Positions 45,447 to 57,341 of a stretch of 64,000 bases of DNA are shown one piece after another (position 1 is the stretch's first letter; every line of letters begins with the position of its first letter). This DNA is from Prostheceraeus crozeri (lineage: Eukaryota > Platyhelminthes > Polycladida > Euryleptidae), in contig CAJQUW010008950.1 of the NCBI GenBank assembly GCA_907163375.1, forward strand, positions 121,001-185,000. Reading direction: 5' to 3'. The position numbers and the translations under genes were made by a program. Below the pieces are notes generated by a model, which saw only the letters and a list, made by a program, of their open reading frames with translations, was not told the origin of the DNA and did no database searches.

Positions 45447-48400
45447 ACATGCAACTTTCGGATATTTTCAGCTTGATCAAAGAATAGAAGGCCTTAAGTA
45501 CAATTAAAAGTGTCATAAATGATTCACAAAAGTATTGTGGTGAGACAAATGTATAAAAATGCCTCCATATTCTCTACTTACATTGAATGCAGAAAGAGAT
45601 GTCTATGAATTATCTATTATTTCCATCTACAAGAGCAGTAAACTAACGATGGATTTTTCATCGCTATCCAATTCTTTTGGATAAGTAGCTGTTAGTGCAA
45701 AGTAATTTTATTACAGATCTCTTGTAGGTCTACGTACTTCATGAATAAATCGTGAAATGCAACAGTGATAATTATGCTGACATAAAATATGATAAAATCT
45801 AAACTTCAATATCCGAACAAGAGCATAAAGGCAAAATGGAGCAGGCCTATGTGCAGTTGATTTATGGAGAGGAACGCTAGCTTTGCTAAACTGATGTACA
45901 TTGTAGAATTTTTAGTTACACATGTCCATATAAATTAGTCTGCACATTCAAAAAGCAATTTTCAATTTTGTAGCATTACACGTTTTAGCATCAATCAAAT
46001 CATCTTTTCAACTCAACTTTTTTCACATATTAATAATTGAGAGTAGGCAGAATTCAGTAAAACTCGGAATACTAAAGTCTATATGATTGAAACATGGAAG
46101 TTAGTCATCCCGATTTGCAGTAAATGGATGCATTAAATAATGAACCAGTGTATGTAGCCGCAAAAATGTCAATCTATCAGCGGTCAAAATTCTTCTCTTT
46201 CTAAGACCTTCTGTTAGGCCCCTTTCTTCTTCACCACAGCCAAGTAAACTTCACTGTCAGACTCACTGAAGGGAAAAATCACTGCACGCAAAGTTGAGCA
46301 GCGTGGGTTCGCTTGATATTTCCCATTTCTAAGTGAGAGTGGAATTTAATCTTCATTTGACTCTTGTTAGTTGTTATGTAAACTGATCATTCTGAAAGCT
46401 GGTCCCCGGGCACAGATTTAGAGAGGGAACAGATGAACTATTTACACAACTGCGTGAAGCCCGTAAACGCAGGACGGGAGAGATACTGATGTGCGATAGA
46501 CAGGCAAGAAACAAATCGCGATATGATTATAGCGATGACTTTTCCAGGGTAAACATACTTGAAACTATCATTGTCATGTTGTCAAATGATTTCTTTGTCA
46601 ACAAAGTTAGCAAACTCAATGGATTGTGTCACTTGCTTATCAATTAGTGAATAAAGTGCCCAAGATATTGAACCTCTTTTAGATTAATTTATTTATATTT
46701 AAGTTCAATTCCTATCCATCGCAAAATGATTTTTTTAAATGAGGATGTATCCATACTCCAAGATTAGATCAGACACTAGAACTAAAAAAATAGGAAGTAT
46801 AGGATTTTTTCGGAAGACATTGAAGAAACATAAGATTTTTCCAGCAAATTATCAGAAAGTATAGGATTTTCCTCATGCAACATAAGAAAATAAAATTTGT
46901 TTTATTGAAAAATTATTGATCCTTACAAAGATCAACAAAATTTGTTAAATTTGTTTTCCGAATGATAATAGTTGGTTAGAATTTATGGTTTGGCTAATTA
47001 TGTTCTTAATTAGCCGATGCCCATTTCAATAATCCCCAAAACATAAGAGAACTTATTGAGGTTATCTATAAATCTCGAATATATACATGTATGAGAATAA
47101 GAAATAAACAGGAATGGTGCAATCGATGTTAGTATATAAAACTAATTCTCGAATGTTAACAAAATATCCATAGAAAATAAACTCAATGTAAAAGCCACAG
47201 TAGAAACATGCATCTTCTGTCTGTATAATAACAACTCTCTTCGGACTGAGTTAGCAATAAGTTGGTTTCATATTATGAACTACAATCGATTTGGTAACAA
47301 AAATTTATGAGCAATCAACAATAATTACAAAATGTTGGTAACAGATAAACTATAGGAATAGAAAATATCTACAGAATAATTATTGGTAAAAACAGTTGAT
47401 CAAATATTAGAATATATTATGGAAAACCAGGAAAGAAAATCGTCTATTGATGCAACTTGGTGGGAACATAAATTACGTTTAGGCTATTGTTTTAATTTAA
47501 TCCCTAGATTTCTCGTGTATGTAGGCAGATAGGCCTATCATAGGTATCATATATAAACTGATAAATGATCAAGATTTCAGCAAGTTTCGAAAATGCTGTA
47601 TGAACAGACAGACAAATTATGAAAAGCGATAGGTTAAATCAAAATAAAACTGAGAACCTTTTCCGATATCTAGAAGTATCAGTCAGGATGGCCAACGTTT
47701 GGGCTTCATTGATGTTAACGTATATGTACTTAATCATTCAAATTCATTTATACACACTAAGCTTTCAGTTTTTATTCATTTAACTCAGAAAAATTAGGTA
47801 TTGAGATGTATACAATCGAGAAAGTTCAAATCATGAACCTCCTTTAAGAAAGGGTAGATTTTATGACGAGTTGAACTTTAAAAACATATAGTTTCTTTCT
47901 TTTTGTCCAACTTTCTCTGTTTTTTCAACTTTGTATTGAACGACCGCTAACTTTTCGTGAGCCGTTTCCAGCATTGATTGGGCCACGCTCAAATCCACAG
48001 ACTCTTTCTCATTGAATGTCTTCTTCAATTTTTCGTTGCCGATTTGAAGTAAAAAGTTAGCCGTTCGATACTTTGTTCATACACTGAGGAACACAACATG
48101 AAGTCATCATTGCATTGGAATTATCATGAAAAGTAACAGGTCAGATTTAGCACAGCCCACTTATTGCGATATCTGAAGTAAACATCTGTACTTATCATTT
48201 CATTAAATCTAAATTCCCTCTAAGCAGCCCTACAGAATTGCTGTAGAATGATGCATGTCGACATCAATTTATCTCAAAATAGACTTAACATACAGATACG
48301 TCACATACATTAGCACAATCATCAAATTGTCAAAAAGGTGAGATTTTATCGCCTCAACGCGATACGCATCCGTTTTGACCAACACATTTCTTGCCTGTCT

Positions 48401-48497
48401 ATCGCAAATTGTCATCAAAGTAAACACCGATCGGCGGGATTCAACGCCGTCAGCGTGAATTGCGGAAAGCAGTTCATCTGTTCCTCTCTAAATCTGT
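45447..48497. other. 3-kb featureless AT-rich stretch
   Basis: No frame of 60 codons or more from about 45520 to 48330 on either strand, and no repeat family seen here. The only local repeat is AAGTATAGGATTTT twice (46795-46807 and 46857-46871). Confidence 0.5.
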
Positions 48498-48670
48498 GTC
48501 CCCGGGGCACAGTGGTTAAGTACTTGGCGTAGCGATCTTTCGATCTCGAGGTCGAGCCCCGAAAGTGTCATTGGAAGTCGGTAGGAAGGACATCCGGACT
48601 AAAAGATCACAACGCTCCAGTCAAAAGTCTGGATATGTCAGCACCGTCCAAAGTATGGGGGAGTAGTGAC
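48498..48670 (+). mobile_element. tRNA-derived SINE, family S, copy 6
   Basis: Near full length: GTCCCCGGGGCACAGTGGTT (A-box region), CGAGGTCGAGCCCCGAAAG (B-box region), GGAAGTCGGTAGGAAGG, ACAACGCTCCAGTC, GTCAGCACCGTCC, GGGAGTAGTGAC. Confidence 0.87.
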
Positions 48671-48975
48671 GTTAAGCCATCAGTCATATAGGATATAATA
48701 AATTGGCACTTACAATTTAAGTGTGTGATACAAACAGGAATGCAAAACGGCAAATGCAAGTGTGTGTGCGTCGTGAGCTGTGTGTGACTGTAATGAATAT
48801 CCACTTTCCAAAACATCACAGAGGAATTAAATTTCATGGCCTTATTAAAGAACAATTTAATCAAGTGTATTGAAAATACATCAAGTTAAAAACTACAGCT
48901 CTGTGTTCAAAAACGAGTCTAAGCAAAATAAATGCTTTCTGTAGCTTCATTGAATGCATCGGACGCGGATGCGAT

Positions 48976-49812
48976 GACTTGTTGTCTGCGAACACACAAC
49001 AATCTGTATCCACACATTGATCTGTTGTCTGCGAACAAACAACAATCTGTATCCACACAATAATCTGATGTCTGCATCCACAAAACAATCTGTATCCACA
49101 CATTGATCTGTTGTTTGCGTCCACACAACAATCTGTATCCACAAAATAATCTGATGTCTGCATCCACAAAACAATCTGTATCCACACATTGATCTGTTGT
49201 TTGCGTCCACACAACAATCTGTATCCACAAAATAATCTGTAGTCTGCGAACACACAACAATCTGTATCCACACATTGATCTGTTGTCTGCGTCAACACAA
49301 CAATCTGTATCCATACATTGATCTGTTGTCTGTGAGCACACAACAATCTGTATCCACACATTGATCTGTTGTCTGCGTCCACACAACAATCTGTATCCAC
49401 ACATTGATCTGTAGTCTGTGAGCACACAACAATCTGTATCCACACAATAATCTGTTGTCTGCGTCCACACAACAATCTGTATCCACACAATAATCTGTTG
49501 TCTGCGAACACACAACAATCTGTATCCACACAATAATCTGTAGTCTGTGAGCACACAACAATCTGTATCCACACAATAATCTGTAGTCTGCGAACACACA
49601 ACAATCTGTATCCACACATTGATCTGTTGTCTGCGAACACAACAATCTGTATCCACACAATAATCTGTTGTCTGCGAACACACAACAATCTGTATCCACA
49701 CAATAATCTGTAGTCTGTGAGCACACAACAATCTGTATCCACACAATAATCTGTTGTCTGCGAACACACAACAATCTGCATCCACACATTGATCTGTAGT
49801 CTGTGAGCACAC
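48976..49812 (-). repeat. 43-bp minisatellite, ~19 copies, open in all three minus frames
   Basis: Each unit alternates ATCTGTTGTCTGCG(AACA/TCCA)CACAACA with ATCTGTATCCACACA(TTG/ATA). The 43-bp unit is 1 more than a multiple of 3, so every minus frame runs through all phases, and because the unit has no minus-strand stop in any phase the array is open in three frames (e.g. 48861-49787, 48919-49812). The reading is Cys- and Asp-rich (CGYRLLC, VDTDCCV). No signal peptide or conserved domain supports a gene, so I call it a satellite. Confidence 0.9.
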
Positions 49813-51938
49813 GTGACACAGTTCGCTTTACTTTACTTAATGAGAGGAAAAATTCCGTCTGTGTTTTCAATCTCTTCTTTGTATTGTGGCAGTTTTGACT
49901 GTGATCTCGTCCTCATACATAAATTTTTTAAGTGTTTTAATTCACGATTCACGTGGAATGAAGCTATGAGCCATTTATGCATGCACTGAAAATTGTGCAC
50001 CGCTAAAACCAACTAACCTCAACAGCAAAGCTTCACAGAAAATATTCGTAAATATCTGATATAAATCATGACGTCACCATTGAAAATCCTTAATAGCAGA
50101 AAAATAGATTTACGGATATTTTGAGTTCAGACTGCAAAAAACATCGAAACTAATGCTTGCTGTTTGTTTTATTCACTGAGTATCCAGTGAACCATGTGAA
50201 TGTGTGCGTAGGTGATTGTCTCCTATGTTTATTGCTTTTGACCTCAAAAAGTTGGTGTACTTTTTTGAGTTATAGGAAGTTTGCAGCTATCACTGTTTGT
50301 AGGATAGAATCGCTCAGGATAATTCCATATATTATGGAGGCAGCATAATTTGGAGACGGTTCCCTCCAGCTGTTAAAGAGAAAGCAATATTTATGTTGTT
50401 TTTTATTACGTTTTCTTACAGATATTTAAATCCTAAAAATACGTTCATAATTAATTTGTTTGAAAGATTCATATTTAGACTATGTGATTTAGCCGGAGTT
50501 CGTTACGGACGTCACATGAAAGCGACATCTATTCGAGTCAATCGAATACTGAATCGGATTCCTTCCCCATATTGAATATTAATTTAAAAAATTGCCATTC
50601 CACATGACGGCAAGCACCAAGCAAACCTTCAACAATGTACCATCATTCTATTGCCTAGAAAACATGATTTTATATGACCCTTCATTTCCTTATGGACGTA
50701 ACAGAGAAAATAGTCATGGACGTAACTGTACTTCAATACCTATTTCTACAAAATAGAAAGGTTTCTCTACTCAAATCAATGTCTATGATATAGGCTTGCG
50801 CAATAGAAGAAGTTAATAAGAAAGGATGGAGATTCCATCGCCAAATTTTTATCACAAATAAATAAACACCTATTTTTCCGTTATGGACGCAACATCTACA
50901 AAGCAAGCTTTTCTTGACAGCGATAGAATTCAAAGTAGAATTCTGCAACTGTATAATTCTAGAACAGCTAACATCCATGAGCAATGCCTCAACGAATCTG
51001 ATTAAATCAATGCCAAAAAAGGCCACAGTATTGCTCATAAACATTATGCGAGATATACGAGGAAAAACTAAAAAAGTGAATTTGAGTAACTAATAACAAA
51101 AATCTTAAAATAGACGAAACTATCAATCATCAGCCCCTGATTTGTTGCATATCAAAATATAGATCATTGACAACAATAAGAAGTGAGAGACGTCAACCAA
51201 AACAGATATTGAAAATTTGACACCCGTGTCCCACTTGACGTGGAATTGTCCTTTTCACGTTGTTTAGATAACTTATATCATGATGCTTGCTACTAGCAAT
51301 TCACGTTTGAGTGTGCAATAATCGAACAATTAGCCTCCACCTTATATTCTGAGCAAGAGAACAATGAACTTTAGCTATAGCATATCAATGATTACGTATT
51401 TGAGTAAATGCCAGAGCAAATGATTGGATACCAATGACAATAGCACTATTCATACAATTTCTTGTCACAGTTCCCAATTACCTTCGCTATTTTGTCTCAT
51501 ATTGCAAGAAATAACACAACATACTAAGGAAGTGAGCAATGAGAAATATGTAACTCATATCAACACAGCATGAGTTCATGTTCTACCAAGGCTAAATTGT
51601 TTATGTAATTATAAACAATGAAACATATACTTTACAAAATTACATACATATAAGTGCTTTTATTGCATAATTAATGACTGAACATCGATTGCAGCAATAA
51701 CAATGCATACATAAACAAGGATGACGTCAGCTACCACCCTTGCCATGAAAACGAGCGATCTCAAGGACGTTCTTTATCATAATTATAATTTTGAGAATAA
51801 AATAAAAGTCAGTTGAGTTGCGACACTTCTATTAAATCAGAAAAAAGTCCAGATTTCCTGCGATTCCTGCCGCGCTTCTTCCAACTGACAGCATCAAAAG
51901 TAACAATCTGATTTCGAGAATGGTTTTGTATATAAACA
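49813..51938. other. Unassigned AT-rich sequence
   Basis: Short open frames (50157-50348, 50393-50575, 50733-51044) have no motif. No repeat family recognised. Confidence 0.4.
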
Positions 51939-52249
51939 GGATTATAATTCACACCAATTCTTCGATGCCACTGCTTGCAGTCGCTCAGCGGGTCGGTATT
52001 GTCACAAAAGTTGTATATTGTGACGTAATATTTCTATGTTAGCTCTCCATAATACATACTCGTACAATAACGAACGCTTGTACATTGTACAGCTTAGCGA
52101 AGCAGGAGAAAATGACTTGTCACCTGATCAGTTCAATGAAAAAATGCCCCTAGCGATATTGCAATATCTGATAAGAACAGTCCCTGCAGGTAATTCACAA
52201 GATCTACAGGTTGACCTGACTTTTAATGCAGTGCATGTGCATCTTATGT

Positions 52250-53000
52250 AGAAAGGAAACATTAGAGCATGTAACGTTAATGAAATGGCACAATCTGCTG
52301 ACATCATAGAAATTGATAACAATAAAACCTCTAGAATGGAAATGAAGATTCATGCAATACACAATAGTGGCACAAAAATCGCACGCATTTTCACTTAGAT
52401 ACACTTGTCAACGGCTGCATCATTGGGTTAGAATCAGTCACATGTGCAATTCTAAGCTTTTCATTGGTGATTCATGCCCCAACTTAGTTCCCCCGGATGT
52501 GCCGCGACCTTGAGTCAATTTCCATTCTAGTCAACTTTAGATAAACAATCTATTTCTATGGCTGACATAGTACCATAGCAATCAAACAACAAGCGGCCAC
52601 TTCAACATTAAACACGCCAAATTGTGCGAAGCTTCAGTGACTGTTATCAACCGGCTCACACAGCAAAGAGACACATTTGATGTCAAGTTCTACAGAGAAG
52701 TTTGTGAACGTTTTTTCATGCGCCTGCTAACCTTTTTTAATAAAGATCGGATGGCCCAACATAATCGAGAAAACTTTTGCGCAATGATCTGAATTCTTCG
52801 AATCTGAAGGAATCGTGGCGATCGGATCATTTTGAAGGAATTCACAGCAATCCGCAAGCGGCGTGCGACTATATTTTATATATCTGTGCAAGGTATTAAA
52901 ATTCTATTTTTGCCCACTTGATAAGTTTCTGCGTGTACCATTGCTTTGAATCAGTTTACACTTCTAGCAAAGTGACAAGGTTAAACAATCTAATTCTGCG
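52250..53000 (-). mobile_element. Family B element in left arm (B3L), interrupted by family A
   Basis: Runs from the deletion point near TAGAAAGGAAAC (52250) to TAATTCTGCG at 53000. Family A copy 4 splits it at GCTGACAT. Its right-arm twin is 53042-53563. Confidence 0.87.
52305..52560 (-). mobile_element. Family A MITE, copy 4, nested in family B
   Basis: A 256-bp copy, CATAGAAATTGATAAC...CTATTTCTATG, flanked by an exact GCTGACAT (52297-52304, 52561-52568). The right arm and other B copies show the empty site with one GCTGACAT-type sequence, proving the 8-bp duplication. Confidence 0.96.
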
Positions 53001-53041
53001 ACTGCGACACAACTGAACTGTGGCTTCTAATGTGTCGGAGT

Positions 53042-53563
53042 CATAGAATTAGATTGTTTAACCTTGTCACTTTGCTAGAAGTGCAAACTAATTCAAAGCA
53101 ATGGCACACGCAGAAACTTATCAAGTGGGCAAAAAGAAATTTTTAATACCTTGCAGAGATAGGAAAAATAGTGGTACGCCGCTTGCGGATTGCTGTGAAT
53201 TTCTTCAAAATGCTCCAATCGCCACGATTCCTTCAGATTTGAAGGATTCAGATTATTGTGCAAAAGTTTTCTCGATATTGTTGGGCCATCCGATCATTAT
53301 TAAAAAAGTTAGCAGGCGCATGAATAAACGTTCACAAACTTCTCTGTAGAACTTGACATCGAATGTGTCTCTTTGCTGTGTGATCCGGTTGATAACAGTC
53401 ACTGAAACTTCGCACAATTTGGCATGTTTAATGTTGAAGTGGCTGCTTACTGTTCGATTGCTATGGTACTATGTCAGCAGATTGTGCCATTTCACTAACG
53501 CTACATGTTCCAATGCTTCTTTTCTAGTCAAACAGAAGAAGAGACGACCTGTCTAATTCTGCG
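53042..53563 (+). mobile_element. Family B element in right arm (B3R), complete
   Basis: A 522-bp copy, CATAGAATTAGATTG...TGTCTAATTCTGCG, flanked by GTCGGAGT (53034-53041) and GTCGGAGA (53564-53571). It has a plus frame of 82 codons (53101-53349: MAHAETYQVGKKK, LADCCEFLQN, PIIIKKVSRR). The same reading is kept in copy 1 (14882-15130, minus) with an equal length of 82. The opposite strand also reads well in several copies (VINRITQQRDT, KFYREVCERFF). I do not recognise either reading. They may be captured exon sequence. Confidence 0.9.
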
Positions 53564-53882
53564 GTCGGAGATCTACATAAGATGTACATGCACGGCATTA
53601 AAAGTCAGGTCAACCCGTAGTTCTTGGGAAATACCGGCATGGATTTTCCTTATCAGATCTTGCAATATCGCCAGTGGCATTTTTTCATTGAACTGATTGG
53701 GTGACAAGTCATTTTTCTCCTGCTTCGCTTAGCTCTACAATTCATAAGCGTTTGGTATTGTGTGTATTATGGAGAGCTAACATAGAAATATTACGTCACA
53801 CTATGCAACTTTTGTGACAATACCGACCCACTTAGCGACTGCAAACGGTGGCATCGAAGAATCTGAAAACGGATTATAATCC

Positions 53883-54892
53883 GCTATTACAGCGAGCAGG
53901 TGGTATTAACAGAGGAACTATCAAACCAAAAATGGAGATACAATAGGCAGCATCAAACTCAGCTGCGTCTTTTCTCTGACTACGTAAGCAAAATGCCTTA
54001 AAACGAGACATTCACGGTCTCAAAAACTGCGACAATCAAAAACAGCGGGAACTTTGTTTTGTCACCGCCTGTCACGATGAATGTCAGTTGAGTGCTTGCT
54101 AATGTGATAAATTGAAAGTTAATACTGCAAGAGGACATACCCTTTCCTGTACGGTAGGTTCTTCATTGCTCAATTTTCCACGAGGTAAGAAAAATATTTC
54201 TCCCTCATTATAAAGAATTTTTTACATATTTTACGACAGTGCGTTACCTCACCCCTCTTCAGACTGTCCAACAATGATGAAACGCGTCGGAGAATTTTGC
54301 TTCATACAAAAAGAAAAAATGTTTTGAAATTGAGAGAGCGATATTGTTATTAACTCCTCTAAAAAATGAATAAAAGGACCACTGCTTTCACATTGCTTCA
54401 CTGTCATTCTAGATCGGGTGTCGAACTTAGCAGAAAACGTTGCATCAGCTGTGTCTGAATTTAAAAAATGATAAGAAAATACTTGACATGGCCAATAACT
54501 GGCGACGATGTTCATTTGTTACAAATTCAGTTACGCGTATTTATGTGTATGTGTACAGATGTAAACATGCACACTTTCATATTTAGGTTACAACTTCATT
54601 CTAAAAAAATGCTGAAGGATAGTGATCTAGAAACGTGGGATTGCTGTGATAGCAGAAATGTGACTCAGGTCCTTGCACATCCTTCGTTGGTCTGCGTCGA
54701 CTCTAAGCACACTTAGGATTGTGAGTTGCTGTGATATTACTGTTATCTGCTATATGAAGCTCAATAGTGATTGTAAGTCAGCGTTAACCGGAGGAATCTA
54801 TCAGTAAGAAGCAGAGGTAGGTAACGTTGATTAACAAGGTGATCCGCGGTTCATTGATGCAATAAATTCGTTGTGAGCGGATCAAAAAGACG
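53883..54892. other. Unassigned sequence
   Basis: Open frames 54249-54515 (minus) and 54468-54716 (plus) have no motif. Confidence 0.4.
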
Positions 54893-55012
54893 CGGCTCAG
54901 ACGTGCCTCAGTTGGATGTGGCTCAGTTAAATGAGGCTCAGTTGGATGTGGTTTAGTTAACCGAGGCTCACATAGACGTGGCTCAGTTAGACGATACTCA
55001 GTTAGATGAAAA
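54893..55012 (+). repeat. ~17-bp degenerate tandem repeat
   Basis: About seven units of GGCTCAGTTGGATGTGG with variation (TTAAATGA, TTAACCGA, TAGACGTG). Confidence 0.8.
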
Positions 55013-55504
55013 GTCTGTCAAAATAGGAACGAGCGTCTCTTTGCTTGCAATTTAAATAAAATGCTCTTCCTAAGTGAATTTCAATGCATTGCTTTCTTTA
55101 TTTTTAGGATCATTCTTTCTGCGAGGTGATGGCTCGTAGGGAAGAGTGATAGTCAGGGAAGAGCTTCTTCAATGAAGCTGTTATTTGAGCAAATGAATGG
55201 TCACAGAGCGAATTCGTCAAGTGAGACAACGAATAAAGGACTTTAAAAACGCGAATTTCAACTATTTGATCAAAACTTATCAAGGATTAATTTCAATAAA
55301 TTTGACTAATCAATCGGTCAATTTTATTTGCAGTAAAAAGCAATTAATTAAATGCAAAATACCAAGCAGCAAGATAGAATAATCAATGTTGACTCAATGC
55401 AATAATAATTATGAACTTTTAAAATAATGTATCAACGACGGATTCAAAATTGAAAATAAGTGAGTACTTATGGGATTTTGAATGTCGAGAATTGGACTCA
55501 TGGC
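55013..55504. other. Unassigned sequence
   Basis: No gene or repeat recognised. Confidence 0.4.
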
Positions 55505-55775
55505 AAAATGTAGAGTCTCTGACGCTCTTCGGGCTGGGTGTGGTCTGACGCTCTTCGGGCTGGGTGTGGTCTGACGCTCTTCGGGCTGGGCGTGGTCTGA
55601 TGATCTTCGTGCTGGGTGCGGTCTGACGCTCTTCGGGCTGGGCGTGGTCTGACGCTCTTCGGGCTGGGTGTGGTCTGACGCTCTTCGGGCTGGGCGTGGT
55701 CTGATGATCTTCGGGCTGGGCGCGGTCTGACGCTCTTCGGGCTGGGTGCGGTCTAACGCTCTTCGGGCTGGGTAA
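55505..55775 (-). repeat. 26-bp minisatellite, ~10-11 copies
   Basis: Unit TCTGACGCTCTTCGGGCTGG+(GTGTGG/GCGTGG). Read on the minus strand it gives a 26-residue repeat of the PEERQTTPSP type inside a 141-codon frame (55409-55834). Since 26 is not a multiple of 3, that peptide period is a consequence of the DNA period. GC-rich relative to its surroundings. Confidence 0.9.
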
Positions 55776-56257
55776 GGTAGTGCAGGACAGGCCTCAACAA
55801 ACCGAGGACTTGTGCGAACGCTGTGCTTTTGCATATTTGTATGTTTTAATCCAGAATCCTGAATTGTATCGCTACATCAGTGCAAATTGGTAGAGTGGAT
55901 GATATGATAACATAAATTGTGTAGTGAAATTCCGCTTTAGTTATAAATGAAACTTAATTCGGAGTGACACATTTAATCAAACCTGACTGAATTTCACTAA
56001 ATTGCGTAAATAGTGCAGGCTGTCCGGTGTTGCATTTTATGTCATTGCAGTGAAGCTGTCTGTCTGCAACGATGAAGATGTTAATACTTCATGAGGATTT
56101 CAACAAAATATTGTCATAAAAGTTGTTTGAACTAATCAAACTTTGTCACCAACTCTCAACATCTCAGACATTATGATAACACAGTTGTCATAGAAACTTG
56201 AACAAACTATTGTATTCTTTACTTGCCTAATTGAAGGAATTAAATCGTCAATATTAC
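55776..56257. other. Unassigned sequence
   Basis: No gene or repeat recognised. Confidence 0.4.
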
Positions 56258-56346
56258 ATTAACATGGATTTGTGAGGGCAACAATGTAGAACATTTGAGG
56301 GCGGTAAGGCGCCTGAAAATCTCCTACATTGTTGCCCGAAAAATCT
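56258..56346. repeat. 89-nt hairpin element
   Basis: ATTAACATGGATTTGTGAGG+GCAACAATGTAG pairs with CTACATTGTTGCCC+GAAAAATCTATGTTAAT. The GCAACAATGTAG core recurs near both ends of element N (57174-57183 as GCAGCAATGTAGG, 57282-57297 inverted). Confidence 0.7.
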
Positions 56347-57137
56347 ATGTTAATACCATAGAGTAAGTATATTAGGTAGAGTGGTAACTCCACATTTATT
56401 AAATCCCAATGTGTATACACTTTCGATTTTATTAAATGAACTCGTGGGAGGTGGCACTGTCACCAAATGTGAGAAATGCACATTTTTGCAGTTTTGAAGA
56501 AATTACAACGGAATTGACTGATCATGACAGCCTTGGAGAGGTAATGTTTGTTAAATTAGCAAGATGACCTGCTATTGCTTTCATGCTCAACCTCATGAGA
56601 ATCTTCCTAAGCAAGATCATAAGCAACCTACCAGTGGTAGAGCAAAATAACAGAATCAAGGACAATGATTTCAATCAACTTTGAAATATACAAAAGGTCC
56701 ACAATATTATTCAGATTCAAGAAATGAAACATGAATTTAGTGAATCATAAAATCATGCCGGTGAAAATTGAAATAAAAACTTGAAGTTTCAACCAAGAAA
56801 GCAAAATCAGATCTCGACATTTTCATGAAGACTTCTATTACAATAAGGATCATGAAATTCGCTGATAATCAACTTAATTTTTGCTCAGTTAGGATGCTTA
56901 TCAGCAACTATTCATTTCTTTTGATACCCAACTTGTTTCATACTACTTACAAGGGTGCGTCATCTCGGTAGTATATAAATTGGCAAAATTTTGACTATTT
57001 TAAAACTGCTCAAATAATTTTTCGGACCACAGGAACGTAATCTCCGCAAAAAGCTGAATATTTTGATATTAAAAATTTTTACTGTATACAGGTACTTTTT
57101 TGAGTCGGCACTACCTATATATCCATACTCTATGGTT
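56347..57137. repeat. TIR element O (~790 bp)
   Basis: Left ACCATAGAGTAAGTATATTA and the reverse complement of the right ACCATAGAGTATGGATATAT, followed by AGGTAG on both sides, give a TIR of ~30 bp with few differences. TAAT borders both ends. The interior is AT-rich and non-coding apart from short frames. Confidence 0.72.
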
Positions 57138-57141
57138 AATA

Positions 57142-57339
57142 CTATTGTGCGTAATTGAAATGGTCTGGGCAGCAATGTAGGAAAAAAGCGGGCAGCAATG
57201 CTATGAATACATATCCAGATATACGCTAACTGAGATTTGTAAAATATCTTTCACATGCACAGATACAGACATCATCATTGCGGGATACATTGTTGCCTTC
57301 ATTTTCCACAATGTACCATAGCTAAATTACGCACAATAG
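57142..57339. mobile_element. Family N MITE (198 bp, TA TSD)
   Basis: Ends CTATTGTGCGTAATT and AATTACGCACAATAG, a perfect 15-bp TIR, with TA on both sides (57140-57141, 57340-57341), consistent with a Tc1/mariner-type MITE. Confidence 0.82.
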
Positions 57340-57341
57340 TA

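Larger units (their letters stand above)
51939..53882. repeat. ~1.9-kb inverted duplication (palindrome) containing family B
   Basis: The outer left GGATTATAAT (51939) and outer right ATTATAATCC (to 53882) are mirrored, and the arms stay homologous inward to GACTGCGACAC / GTGTCGGAGTC around a ~21-bp spacer (53011-53031). Each arm holds ~300 bp of non-repeat DNA (TCTTCGATGCCAC, GGTCGGTATTGTCACA) plus one family B copy with part of its target duplication. The left arm has an extra 256-bp family A insertion and lacks ~45 bp near 52250. Unique flanks in both arms show a segmental inverted duplication, not two independent insertions. Confidence 0.92.

Noticed and set aside
48861-49787. 308-codon minus frame as a Cys-rich protein gene
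   Set aside because: It lies in a 43-bp satellite open in all three minus frames, so openness carries no coding information.
55409-55834. 141-codon repeat protein (PEERQTTPSP)
   Set aside because: The peptide period comes from a 26-bp minisatellite; no domain or start context.
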